Assembly: GCA_032433595.1 (NCBI GenBank) | Contig: JASWJB010000166.1 | Location: forward strand, 1 to 64,000 | DNA from: Conoideocrella luteorostrata | Lineage: Eukaryota; Ascomycota; Sordariomycetes; Hypocreales; Clavicipitaceae | Reading direction: 5' to 3' | Length of the DNA stretch: 64,000 bases | Part shown: positions 24,338-35,427 of the stretch, in pieces | How the letters are laid out: each line of letters opens with the position of its first letter | Position numbering within the stretch: the stretch's first letter is position 1 | The notes under the pieces: model-generated | What the model was told of the DNA's origin: nothing | The model's input: only the letters and a program-made list of their open reading frames with translations | Database searches by the model: none | Translations under genes and position numbers: made by a program

Positions 24338-26542
24338 ATGGCCAACCAGTCTTATCCCCGCCCGGATTTCGAGCGTAACAATCTCCGCTGGGAGTCGCTC
24401 AATGGCACATGGGACTTTTTATTCGACGACGGCGATGTAGGACTGCAAGATCGCTGGCACTATAAAGGCCTTCCTAATGAGGTGGCCGTTGAAACCGAGA
24501 CTACCACGTCCGACACGGTCGCCCTTGACAGCCAGACCATCACCCAACGCATCGCCGCGGGCACCCAGGAACTCCTCGCTAGAAATACGTTTTCCAAAGT
24601 CGACTCGAAGCCAGTCCACCATAAGGGCCACATACAGGTTCCATATGTATTTCAGTGCCCTGCGTCCGGAATCAATGACCGTGGCGTCCACGAAGTTCTG
24701 TGGTACGAACGTAGCATATCGGACCTACGCCATGATGACGAAAAACAGACAGGTGACAGACTGGTCTTGCGTTTTGGGGCCGTTGACTATGAAGCTCAAG
24801 TTTGGGTCAATGGCCACGAAGTCGCTGCTCACAGAGGCGGCCACGTACCATTTGACATCGACATCACCGATGCCGTGGATCAAGCTGCGAAGGAGCAGCA
24901 TCGAATTACCATACGTGTATATGACTCAGCCTACAATTTGACTCAACCCCGTGGAAAGCAGTATTGGGGCGCAAAGCCGGAAAGCATCTTCTATACCCCA
25001 TCTGGTGGAATTTGGCAGTCTGTTTGGTTGGAAGTTGCGCCAAGGGCCAGAATTGCGGATAGCTCCTACGGGACGGTTCTACGATCAAATGACGTCCGCT
25101 CTGGAATTTTGCATTGCCACATTACTGTCTTTGGCCGACGGGTCAGTCATGCATGCAACATAGAAGTAGAGAGCTCGTTTGGCGGCCGACATGTGTCAAA
25201 ATCGGAACCTACTCCGCTGCCAAAAGACAAGGATTCAGTCGACGTAGAGCTCAATATGAGACTCTCGGAAAGCCAGATGCAGAGCCTTGATCTAGGAACA
25301 GATCAAAATACAGACTCCTGGAGGAATGGAGTTGCTCTCTGGTCTCCAGAGCACCCTCATCTATACGATGTGACCATCAAATTGGTGGACAAGTCTTCAG
25401 GCAAGATCCTAGACTCAATCAAAACCTCTACTGGAATGAGTTCCATAGAATGGCTCCAGGGCGATGGCCTATGGCGACTCAATGGCAAACCCTACTTCCA
25501 AGCGCTCTGTCTTGACCAAGGCTATTGGCCTGACACGTTCATGACTGCCTCTTCCACTGAGCTCAAAGATGACATTGAGTTGGCCAAGAAGATGGGCTTC
25601 AATGGCTGCAGAAAGCATCAAAAGGTGGAAAGCCCGCTGTTTTACTACTGGGCCGATAAATTGGGCTATCTCGTCTGGGCCGAGATGGCAAGTGCATATC
25701 AGTTCAGTCCCGAATATGTTGACCGTTTTAATCAGGAGTGGACTGAGTCGGTGAAGCTGGCCATAAACCATCCGTCGGTGGTGACATGGACGCCGGTGAA
25801 TGAGAGCTGGGCTTATACGGCACTTCAGACGAGTCAAGAGCAGCGAGATCATATTCGCTCCCTATATTTCACGACCAGGTAAATTCTCGCCCTTTTATCT
25901 TTCAATCACTACGCACACTCTCGGCTAATACGCTTGTCCAAAGGTCCCTTGATTCCACTCGCAGCATCAACGACAACTGCGGTTGGGAGCATGTCCACAC
26001 CGACCTCACCACCTTCCACGACTACGCTGACGCCCCCGAACTCGCCAAAACGTGCGCCAGCCTTGATTTGATCCTGGACAAAAAAGCCGGAAGAGACTTG
26101 TTCGTTCCGGCTATTGGAAATGCTGACGCAGGCCAACAGCATGTTCCCGGCGCTCCAGTCATGTGCACCGAGTTTGGAGGTGTGAACATTGCTCCAGCTA
26201 GAGTCGGACACAAGGATAACGGTGAACGTGATTGGGGATATACCACCGCCAGTAATTCTGAGGACTTGCTGGCGCGGTTTGAGAGGCTGGTTAAGGCAGT
26301 GGTTGAGGGCGGGCACTGCTGCGCGTTTGTTTACACCCAGTTGTACGTCTGAGCAGCCACACTCGATGACACTTGTGCGATGAAGAGGCTGACTTTTAAC
26401 AACCCTGTATAGGACCGATATTGAACAAGAAGCAAATGGTCTGTATACCTACGATCGTAAGGAGAAGCTAGATTCTGCAAAGGTCAAAGTTATTATTGAC
26501 AATTCGTTGGCGACGTTTTACAAGAGGGTTGGTCAAGCTTAG
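24338..26542 (+). CDS. Glycoside hydrolase family 2 protein (beta-galactosidase/glucuronidase-like)
   Basis: Three exons: 24338-25878, 25944-26342 and 26413-26542, giving 689 residues. The introns are 65 and 70 nt and the frame closes exactly. The N-terminal sugar-binding jelly-roll domain (WESLNGTWDFLFDDG at about 18-32; WVNGHEVAAHRGGHVPFDID) is followed by an immunoglobulin-like domain and a TIM barrel. Glu489 in TPVNESW is the expected acid/base and Glu590 in CTEFGG the expected nucleophile. The last splice makes YTQLTDIEQEANGLYTYDR, a family signature. No signal peptide is evident, suggesting an intracellular retaining glycosidase; the sugar substrate cannot be told from sequence. Confidence 0.94.
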
Positions 26543-26859
26543 GGTGTTCATGGATACAGGTGGCTGCTTGTCATTGCTTAGCGTCTGTTTGAAACTGAAG
26601 AGGATATACTTCAATATCCCAGCGGCGATCTTATCCGAATCAGACATATAAGTAGACACAACTTTGTCTCCAGAATAGCTTTGTTGGTCGTTTCTCATTT
26701 CAGTCATGCAATGTTTTCTATTCTCTTTCGCTTTTGCGACTAGCTTAGTCTCCTCTCATTACATCCCAATTACGCTTCGATCAGCGTTTCACCTAAGTTG
26801 TCTACATTGCTTCGGTTGTCGCCCAGTACCGATTCACACTGGTTGACCTTTCTATATAT
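26543..26859. other. Convergent 3' spacer
   Basis: About 320 bp between the stop codons of the GH2 and ATPase genes. Nothing is recognised apart from presumed 3' UTRs. Confidence 0.6.
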
Positions 26860-28528
26860 TTACCCAGCCATTACGCTCTTTCCTCCATCTTCCGTGACTC
26901 TCTTCCTGATCCGAACGTGCATACACCCCTGGCCCAGATGGACAACGCCGTTGCCTGATTTCTCTGCCTTGGCCGGGGATTCTTGACCAGTGACACCAAC
27001 AATGGCACTTGGACAAAACAGAAGAGCTTCACCCTGTCGAAGAGATACAATACGACGAAACAGTTCAACCAGAGCATCCGCTCGCTGCTGTCCGGCACTC
27101 TCAGTTCCGTTGGGTGGGAGAATAAGCCCAGGAGAGGCCGCTGCCAAGTGCTTCTTCAGACTTGCCAGCCAGTCCGGTGAGGTAAATCTGTGCACAATGG
27201 TCACTGAACACAAGTCCAGGAGCTTTGGCGAAATGGTGGGCTCCTGAGTCGCGATGGCCACTCTGGTGCCCAGATGGCGCTGCTGACGGATAGTAGAGAG
27301 AAGAGACTCTGTGAGGGTCTGGCTCTCATCACTGTCAGTCATGTATTTGTGCGCCTCGTCAAGGGCGACGATTTTCCCGATATCCGAGTCCTGTTCAAGA
27401 AACAGGTTCAAGCAGATGTTAAACATGGTGCAAGCAGACCCAGCAGTCACGCAGGGGCAAGAAAGATCAATGATGGTGAGTTGGCCAGCCTAGAAATAGT
27501 TAGGCAACGTTATCAATCGGCACTGCATAAAGTTGCTTCGGATAGAGTTCTCGCGTACCTTGGGCTTCCATGTCGTTGCGGTGTCTTCAAAGGGCTCTCG
27601 GGAGTTGCTCCAAGCAGTGTGTCTCACCATGACGTGTTCCTTGGCCATGAAGCTCTCCAAAGTGTCAAGCCTCTGCTCGAGAGGGTTCTTCTGACCAGGA
27701 GCCAGTTCTTCGGCATTCAGAGCTCTCTTGAAAGCTTGATAATCGAACGAACCGCCATTTTGTTGCTGTTGAAGACGTAACTCTCGCAGAATACGTATCA
27801 CAACATGGAAGTAAAGTGGCAGGCTGCCACCTTGAACGGAACTAATGGCCATGAGATCAAGCATCCGCTGCGTGTTCAAGTCGCTTTGGCTCAAGCGAAG
27901 CTCCTGCACTTTAACATTTGGCAGCCCTTCATAGAGCAACTGTTTCCACACATTCATTTAGTAATTGCATATCAGTAGTTTCATATCATGTTTGAGGGTT
28001 GCGCACCTTGATCTGTCTGATATTGGTTGGGGGGCAAAGCACCCTCACTTCCACATCCTTGTTCGAAGACAAGTAAGCGGCCTCGCATGGCTGGCCGCCC
28101 ATCTCGTTAGAGACAAACGGGTCATAGTGGAAGACAATGCCCGTGAGAGGTTTAGGGAGCGTATTGGCGTCTGACGGTAGGAGGCAGTTCTCAAGAAGAC
28201 AGCTAAGGGTGTGGCTCTTACCTGAGCCTTGGCTCCCGCAGATGAAGACGCTGGAGGGCACCTTTACGTTTTGGTAGATGAAGGGATTGTCTATGTCCGC
28301 GGGCAGTTCATCTCCCTTTTCGGAGTTAATGGCCTGGAGCTTGGAGACGTCGCCGCCGAGAAGGCCGTACTGAGGGAAGGTCGGCTTGGAGCCATTCGTC
28401 CCATCATCCATGTGCTGTCTTACAGATTCTGTAAAAACAGGCGTGTTTCTGATCTCATTCTCGTCCAATGTCCCGGTGTCAAGACTGAGAAGGTTGAAAT
28501 GCTTCTCTGTACCCGTCAAACCGTCCAT
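26860..28528 (-). CDS. HerA/FtsK-like P-loop ATPase of a fungal family of unknown role
   Basis: Three exons: 28528-28007, 27939-27559 and 27489-26860, giving 510 residues. Introns are GTGCGC...CAG (67 nt) and GTACGC...TAG (69 nt), both in phase 0. The Walker A motif GSQGSGKS is at residues 98-105. The Walker B/DEAH segment KIVALDEAHKYM is at about 340-351. A downstream sensor-like IATQEPTISPKLLDLC matches the layout of HerA/FtsK-type ATPases, where a motor subunit checks for threading or translocation. A GTG upstream of the chosen ATG extends the frame but is not a likely start. From general knowledge, similar uncharacterised proteins occur in many filamentous fungi. Its substrate and cellular place are unknown. 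Confidence 0.85.
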
Positions 28529-29759
28529 CTTTGCAACGAGAATCACAAGCCGGAGGAATTATTGTTTTGCAAAAGGGTTATAAGTGCTCCGTTGATAACG
28601 AAGCCGGTAGATGATTTGGAAAGAAGTAAAAAGGATAAAATTCGAATTTTTCTCCCTCACGCCCTAATTTGTATACAGACCGGCTACCAGCGAGGCAGTG
28701 AATCTGATGGGATCCAGCATTGCAGTCAAATGATTCAGATTAGGGCGGTGCCTCCACTTGGTACATGGCATCAAACCCACTTTCGAAATGTAAGTTAATC
28801 ATCTTTCAAGATAGAGGAAGGGTATTTGATGGGAGATTGCTCTGGAGCGATTGTCCTCCCTATCGCGCTGGCTGTGTGGGGAGTCTCGCAATTCATGTTC
28901 AGTATCTGCAATGGCAGCTTCCCTAAAGGCCAAAAATATCTTATTGAGTATTACTTAGCACCAACAACTTGATAGGAATAGCTACCAATAGCTTGGTCAA
29001 AGGCGCGGATAAAACCGATATAGCGTTCGGGAGGCCGCTGGCAAGCATTCTAAGGGAGTCAATACAGAACTCTGTGCTGAAAATACGCTGCAAATCCGGG
29101 GGTTACGCCAACCCGAATTCTATCAAGTCTCTGGTGGAGCAAACAATCTACTGTATCTCCAGCAATTCGGTCGAATCTCTTAGGGGACAATGAGGCCATT
29201 CGTAGCAGCTGATTAGGCAGACTGGCAGGCCATACGAGCCTAACGATGTGGTGCTTATCCTCGCAATTTGCTTACAGCTGAAGATCTTTCACCTATCACT
29301 GTGGCGATGGAGAAAAAAACTAGAAGAAACGAGATGAAGCGGTGAATAAGTGATTCACCATGCTCACACGTACGGAGCACCTGGATAGCATTATTCGATA
29401 TGTGGGGAGATCAGCCCATTATGGTCAACTAGGCGTCGTTTCTTCCCACATCCAGAAGGCAAGCCGACGCGAAATTTCGCAGAGGCGGCCAAAGTCGATG
29501 AAAGCAGTTGCGCAAACGAGCGGTAGATAACTAGTTACAGGGCAGAGTAGATACAGAGACATCCAAGCAGCCCGCCCACTTTTCGAATTGGCCTTGATGC
29601 GGGATTACGAAACCCCCCGCGGCACTCACCAACGCGGGTTAGTTACACATGGACGCATCACGTCATTCATCCGTCGAGGGTGATCGACACCTTCACACAA
29701 CGCAAACTTTCAGTCCTCATTTTCCAGCCCTTTCTCAAATCAAGGCGAAATAATTTAAA
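28529..29759. other. Divergent promoter region between the ATPase and the GST
   Basis: About 1.2 kb with no supported gene. It must serve as promoter for both flanking genes. A copy of TACGGAGCA, one base off the dispersed motif, lies near 29371. Confidence 0.55.
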
Positions 29760-30593
29760 ATGGCCAACGTGGATACATCTCTGCCTCCCGAGCCCTCTGG
29801 CGCGGCTGCCGCGTTTGCTGCAGAGCACGCCGCAGACCATCCCCTCAAACTATACGGCGGATGGTTCTGCCCCTTTGTTCAGCGAGCTTGGATTACAATC
29901 CATGAGAAGAATATCCCTCACCAATATGTTGAGATCAACCCATACAAAAAAGACCCCGATTTCCTAGCCATGAACCCCAGAGGCCTCATCCCAACGCTGG
30001 CTGTACCTGTTGACGAAGCAGGAGGGGCTCAGAAGCCGCTGTATGAAAGCGTGGTCGTGTGCGAATATCTGGATGATGCCTACTCGGACGAAGATAGATA
30101 TGGTCGTCGTCTGCTACCGTCAGACCCCTACCAGCGAGCCCGGGCTCGGCTTTGGATTGACCATATCGGCACGAGGATCATTCCAGCTTTCTACAAGTTT
30201 CTGCAGCATACGCCAGAGAAGCCGTACAGCATTGAGCAAGCTCGTGAGGAGTTCCAAGGCCACATCAGGACTCTCACTGAGCAGATGGACCCTACGGGAC
30301 CTTGGTTCTTGGGTGAGCATATAAGTCTGGTGGACATCAGTCTGGCTCCATGGGCTAAGCGTCTATTCCTGCTCGATCATTATAAGTCCGGTGGTCTGGG
30401 AATCCCGCAGAGTGGTGGTGATGGCACCTGGCAGCGCTGGAGTAAGTGGTATGACGCGATTGGACATAGGCAAAGCGTCAGGGATACCTGGAGCGATGAT
30501 GAGCGGTATGTCATAGCTTACAAGCGTTATGCCGATGATACTACAAATTCTTTGGTTGGGCAAGCAACGAGACAGGGCAAGCGATTGCCATGA
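29760..30593 (+). CDS. Glutathione S-transferase, omega/dehydroascorbate reductase type
   Basis: Single exon, 277 residues from ATG 29760. The thioredoxin-like N-terminal domain carries GGWFCPFVQRAW, with catalytic Cys37 in a CPF motif as in omega-class and lambda-like GSTs, then NPRGLIPTL and YESVVVCEYLDD for glutathione binding. An all-helical C-terminal domain follows (WFLGEHISLVDISLAPWAKR). Such enzymes carry out glutathione-dependent thiol transfer or dehydroascorbate reduction in the cytosol. The protein has no targeting signal. The short Ala-rich N-terminus before the fold is common in fungal homologues. Confidence 0.93.
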   Translation: MANVDTSLPPEPSGAAAAFAAEHAADHPLKLYGGWFCPFVQRAWITIHEKNIPHQYVEINPYKKDPDFLAMNPRGLIPTLAVPVDEAGGAQKPLYESVVVCEYLDDAYSDEDRYGRRLLPSDPYQRARARLWIDHIGTRIIPAFYKFLQHTPEKPYSIEQAREEFQGHIRTLTEQMDPTGPWFLGEHISLVDISLAPWAKRLFLLDHYKSGGLGIPQSGGDGTWQRWSKWYDAIGHRQSVRDTWSDDERYVIAYKRYADDTTNSLVGQATRQGKRLP

Positions 30594-30935
30594 TCCGCAC
30601 GTAGCAATTCATAGCCACATACTGTCGAATGCCGCAGGCGAAAGGTGCACTATGAGATAGAAACAACCACACTGCTCTTGTCACAATAAATCGAGTAATT
30701 TAATCGCACTACAAGTGTTTTGGATCAAGTAGGATGACGATGTTAACCGTATTGCGAAAATGTAGCAGAATGTAGGGTAGCAATGCGCACAGGGGAAACC
30801 CGCCGCTAAAAGCCTTTTGCGCTGTACTCCGTAAAGTACTCGTTAAGCTTTGGACCGACGACAAGTCTAATTAGCCCCCCCAACCAGCCAGACCCCCAAG
30901 TCTCAACCCTACAATACAACGACTGATAGCTCACG
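30594..30935. other. Spacer between GST and XAP5
   Basis: About 340 bp holding the GST 3' region and the XAP5 promoter. It contains one TACTCCGTA copy (30825-30833). Confidence 0.6.
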
Positions 30936-32130
30936 ATGGCGGACCAAGCCACTTCGCGATTTACGCCGCAAAATCAGACCACCCATGAACGCCTCTCGAC
31001 AAATACAGTCGGCCTCGTGCAACTGTCCGACTTCCGCAAGCGCAGAGCAGAGGTGATCGAGCAGCAGGAGCGCGAAGCTCGTGAGGTTGCAGTTTCAGGC
31101 ACGTCCACACCGGATCGTTCTTTGACAGGCACCCCTGACAATACCGGTAGTGATGGTGCCAATGGCCCTGGGTCACGACCGTTGTTGAAGAAGAAGAAGA
31201 GGACGAAGAAGCAAGGTAGGAAGCTACTTTCTTTTGACGAGGAGGAGGAAGAAGAAGAGGAAGGCGACAGCGAAGCCGGCCGGCCCCAATCGAAATCGAA
31301 AGACGACGGTATAGACGGCGATAACGTAACCGGGAAGGCCAAGTTCAAAGCGAATGCTTCTGTCGCGATTATACCAAAGGCTGTTACCAAGGCTGCTCTG
31401 CTTAAGGAGGCTACTGAACGAGAAGCACTGCGCCGAGAGTTTGTGGCTGTCCAAGAGGGCGTGAAAGCAACGGAAATTGCCATCCCTTTCGTATTCTACG
31501 ATGGAGCCAACACACCGGGCGGGACAGTAAGAATGAAAAAGGGCGACTTTGTTTGGGTATTTCTGGACAAGAGTCGCAAGGTTGGCGCCGAACTGGGCGT
31601 TGGTGATCAAATCAATGCACGACGGACCTGGGCACGCGTAGGAGTCGACGATTTGATGCTCGTAAGAGATACTGTCATTATACCACACGTATGTTCTATA
31701 TGCTCACTCTATTTGACTGTTTACATGTCTTTATGATCTTGGCTAATCAGGGTATCTCTACCAGCATTATGATTTCTACTTCTTCATCGTGAATAAGAGT
31801 ACGGGTCCAGGAGGCACTCGACTTTTTGAGTACAGCGCCGAAACACCCTTGAAGAAGGATTCCGCCAATGACGAGACCAATCAGTCCGACACATCCCACT
31901 TCAGCACAGCAGCATCAAGAGCAGCTGCGGCGAGAAGTTTGCCCGATATTAACACTCTCGAGGGAGCGGCGGACGACCCCACCAAAACCAAGGTTGTCGA
32001 TCGTCGATGGTATGAGAGAAACAAACACATATATCCCGCGAGCATGTGGCAAGAATACGACCCGGAAAAGGACTATGCCAGTGAGATCCGGAAAGACACT
32101 GGCGGCAACACGTACTTTTTTCCGAAATGA
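30936..32130 (+). CDS. XAP5/FAM50 family nuclear protein
   Basis: Two exons: 30936-31688 and 31765-32130, giving 372 residues. The acceptor at 31764 was chosen over one at about 31750 because it yields [15 protein letters not shown], the XAP5 signature. The N-terminus is coiled and charged, with a basic [12 protein letters not shown] stretch (a likely nuclear signal) and an acidic Glu run. The XAP5 domain (about 170-372) has [19 protein letters not shown] and [19 protein letters not shown]. Family members are nuclear and linked to chromatin, spliceosome or light/clock regulation in other eukaryotes; in fungi the role is not settled. Confidence 0.95.
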
Positions 32131-32324
32131 TTTCTCGAGCCTTTGTGTTTCGATTTCCCTTCGATCTCGGTAGCGATGAGCAGTGTTACCCACAGCGACG
32201 ACTCTTTCGGGCATTTCTGCGGCGATGCGATATTGTGCTGCCTGGTGTATAGGAGTTGCTGTCCTGGGCTACGGAGAGCATGTTTGTTTTTATCAATCTC
32301 TATGATTGCATATTGTCCCGTCCG

Positions 32325-32774
32325 TCATACGTAATACCGCCATAGGGTAAACAAGAGACCGCCAACCACCAGCCATCCTGGCCAGAGCATCATGAGGATA
32401 ATGAAATTGCCGCTGCCGAGGATGAAGACGGCAAACTCATAAAAGAGTTTTTTGCGCAGTGCCTGGGTTGTTTTGGCCTCCCAAACCCCAGACGCCGCCT
32501 TTGCGGACATTTTGAGTCCCTGGAAGATGCCAAACTTGGCAGCAATGTAGGCGTGAATGACGAGAAACTGGCTTGCATAAAGGGCGTTGACCAGCGCGAT
32601 GCCTGTCAGGGATGATGCGTGAAGGTATACAAAGGAGGAGAAAGATCTGAGAAGGTACTGGAAACGAAGGACAAATGCAAGAGTCGGTGCCAGGTGACTG
32701 ATGATTGTCGAGTGGGGATTAAGCGAAACACCTGGCTCCACCTTGGAAGCTGTAAGAAGCGATCCCTTGTCCAT
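32325..32774 (-). CDS. Small multipass membrane protein
   Basis: Single exon, 149 residues from ATG 32774; a GTG two codons earlier is not favoured. Three or four hydrophobic segments are visible (about 30-46, 57-80, 115-133 and 134-149), with short polar loops. I do not recognise a family. It is convergent with XAP5, with about 195 bp between the stop codons. Its length, sustained hydrophobic pattern and lack of a credible alternative frame support a real gene. Confidence 0.7.
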   Translation of the reverse strand: MDKGSLLTASKVEPGVSLNPHSTIISHLAPTLAFVLRFQYLLRSFSSFVYLHASSLTGIALVNALYASQFLVIHAYIAAKFGIFQGLKMSAKAASGVWEAKTTQALRKKLFYEFAVFILGSGNFIILMMLWPGWLVVGGLLFTLWRYYV

Positions 32775-33403
32775 GATCACGAGCCAATGTCTTCAATGAC
32801 GTACACGCGGAGATTACACGTCAAAACAGGAAATCAACAAGACGAGAGGCGGGACATGGACGTTGGAACATTTCCTGTTGTTTCCCAGCCGACACGACAT
32901 GCAAAGCCCAAATGCGTCAACGCCAGACTTTTATAATATCGCATTGCCGCCTCCACACATCCAAGTTGATATCTCTTCTCCCCACCAACCCCTCCTCTCC
33001 ACGCATTGCTGTCCAACCATAGTGCTCGCATTGAGCAGATGCAGCAGCAGGCGGCTAAGTTGGCTTTGCTTTGACAGGAGGGGTTTCGGAGCGAGTCGGG
33101 GCAGGGCATGTTGCCGGTTCGCGAACCTTCACTCGTCTAGACGGACCGGAGGACTCAAGTGTGGAGACTCGCGAGATAGCCTTTGGTGTCCGGCTGGACC
33201 GATATCTGACATCTGGAACTCTGTCGCGGCAACCCGACAAGTCCCTGTCCCGCGAACGACGCACCCCCGCGCTTCCACGTGGGACCGCTGATTCGTCGCA
33301 GACTCCGATCCGGCAACAGTCTCGTAGCGCCTTTTGATTTTTCTGATTTTGGAGCAACTGGTTGACTCCGGAAACGCATTTGCCGCTGTAAATTGAGAAT
33401 TGC

Positions 33404-33448
33404 TACTCCGTACTCTGCACATGTACTCCGTACATACTATACGGAGTA
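33404..33448. repeat. Cluster of three TACTCCGTA/TACGGAGTA copies
   Basis: Two copies in one orientation (33404-33412, 33424-33432) and one inverted (33440-33448) within 45 bp, spaced about 20 and 16 bp apart. The last two could pair as a small hairpin. Confidence 0.9.
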
Positions 33449-34160
33449 GTAGATATGGAATGGCATGCAGCTTGCGCCTTTCGCCACATCCAGTCACGTT
33501 GCTTTACGGGCCAGGGAGGGACCACGGCGGCTGCGACATTGTGCATCACTCCATGCCGGTCCTGGCAAATTCCAATTCTGGTAATCCGATCCGGCAGACC
33601 ATTTTGCGCACTGATCATAGGAGACGGGAATTTAAAAAAAAAGCAGGAAGACCGAATTTCAGATACGATCGGTCCGATAGTTGCCCAATGTCTAGTTCCT
33701 ATTATAATGCTCTTATTTCTGCTACTGTCCATGCATATGAGATGAGCAATCTGCTAATACTGAGCAATTGGCTCATTTAAGCGTGATATGTGGGCGACGT
33801 GGTGTACGCACTTTCGTGATGTGCCACGAAGGTTTGTTGTTTGTGACCTGACAAGACCAACTTTCTCCGATTTGTAAAGCATCTCCCTGTAACACCCGAG
33901 ATGTACGTCCATGCTGTTTTTTCTTTCTAAATAGTCTATGAACTTTCTCCTGGGGTATGAATGAGAGCGTGTCGGTCAAGTTCTGAAAGACATTATTCGT
34001 AGGAATTAGCAGATATGAGATTGAAGTGCTTCTGGCCCTGACGGCTTGCTTCTGTCGTGCTTCCCAGAGTCTAAATACCCGTGACCTTCTTGCCATCTTG
34101 GCCGACCGACACGAAGGGGCAACGCGCCGCACCGGACCTGCTAGCTCACCGATGCTGTAT

Positions 34161-34202
34161 GATGATGATGATGATGGTGATGATAGTGATGATAGTGATG
34201 AT
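34161..34202. repeat. GAT/GATAGT microsatellite
   Basis: About 14 GAT-like triplets with GGT and AGT interruptions, in non-coding DNA. Confidence 0.9.
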
Positions 34203-34524
34203 ATAATTACATGTTCTAACCTAAACTTATGATGAGGGGGTGAGTTGAACAACTCAAGTGACAGTCTGGGCTAGGGAGACGAAATGAAACGGGGCAGTGG
34301 TTTTTATGACACCAGAATCAGGCAGCAATCTATGCTGTTCATCGCAGCCAGCTTGACCGGGTGGTTATCGCTACTTTCACGAACGAACGGTAGCCTACGA
34401 AGAGGCGGCAGGGCAAGTTATTCAAGTATTGAGAGCGCATATCCACTTTCCAAGGACGTCCTCAGCGTCATTTCCGAGCGGCTCGCGAGGTTTCGGTTCA
34501 CGTTGACACTACCCCGTACAACAT

Positions 34525-35427
34525 CTAGAACACAACACCACCGCCGTCTACGATGACATCCGACCCGTTCATGTACGAGCCAGCCCTGCTCAGCAGCATT
34601 ACCACCACGCCAGCCACCTCCTCGGGAATGCCCATGCGTCCAAACGGATTCCTCTCACACCATGACCGTCGCGCCTCAGCCAAGCCCTCGCCTTCGTTCA
34701 GCACCGTATCCATGTATCCTGGGCTGACGCTGTTCACCGTGATGCCGTGGCGAGCCCACTCTGCAGCCAGAGAGCTCTTGAGCATAACCACAGCCGCCTT
34801 GCTCACGTTATACGCCACCTGCGGCTGGGGGAAGTTGACCCGATGGGCCGAAATAGATGCCGTGAGGACGATCCTCCCTCCGGTTCCCTGCTTGACCATT
34901 TGTCGCGCCGCGGCTTGAGCGCAGAAAAACGTGCCCGTGGTGTTGACATCGAGGATCTTCCTCCATTGACTGGCTGGCATGTCGAGAGCGTGAGCGCAAC
35001 CGACTATGCCGGCGAAGCAGACGAGCATGTCCACTGACCCTAGCTTTTGGGCCGTCAAGGCAACGGCTGCTGAAACTTGCTCTTCGTCGGTGACATCGAC
35101 TGTGGCTGCTTCGATCTCGGCATCTGGGAACTCATCCTCCAGAGCCTGGATGCTGACCCGCGCTGCCTCGACATTGAGGTCGAATATCATGAGCCCAGAC
35201 AGGCCGTGTTGGAGCATTGCGCGGGCAGTTCTCAGGCCGATGGCCCCGGTTCCGCCTGTGACGATTGCATTGCCGGATATGCTGAAACGGCCCTCTGCGG
35301 AATCCCTCTTCGTGGCATGCCGGGAATTGATGGCAAGCTCATCATCGGTGCCTTTGGCGAGGGTCATGAACGGAATGGTTCTCTTGGTAAGCTCATTGCG
35401 CTCGTCTGAGTGGGAACTATTGGCCAT
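34525..35427 (-). CDS. Classical short-chain dehydrogenase/reductase
   Basis: Single exon, 300 residues from ATG 35427. The Rossmann motif TGGTGAIG is at 57-64, the catalytic Ser at about 191-193 (TASIS), Tyr206 and Lys210 (YNVSK), and SPGYMDT after beta-6. The usual NNAG motif is CFAG here. The C-terminal GSDVIVDGGG is typical. A non-conserved N-terminal extension of about 45 residues precedes the fold. Its pattern resembles fungal polyol or sorbose-type reductases, so a sugar alcohol or ketone substrate is plausible but unproven. It is divergent from the ARF-fusion gene. Confidence 0.92.
   Translation of the reverse strand: MANSSHSDERNELTKRTIPFMTLAKGTDDELAINSRHATKRDSAEGRFSISGNAIVTGGTGAIGLRTARAMLQHGLSGLMIFDLNVEAARVSIQALEDEFPDAEIEAATVDVTDEEQVSAAVALTAQKLGSVDMLVCFAGIVGCAHALDMPASQWRKILDVNTTGTFFCAQAAARQMVKQGTGGRIVLTASISAHRVNFPQPQVAYNVSKAAVVMLKSSLAAEWARHGITVNSVSPGYMDTVLNEGEGLAEARRSWCERNPFGRMGIPEEVAGVVVMLLSRAGSYMNGSDVIVDGGGVVF

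Larger units (their letters stand above)
32775..34524. other. 1.75-kb spacer
   Basis: No supported gene. It contains a cluster of three motif copies (33404, 33424, 33440) and a GAT microsatellite (34161-34202). Confidence 0.55.

Noticed and set aside
29371..29379. Further motif copy TACGGAGCA
   Set aside because: One mismatch to the 9-mer, so not counted among exact copies.
30974..31483. Antisense 169-residue frame over XAP5
   Set aside because: A shadow of the acidic and basic runs of the true gene on the opposite strand.
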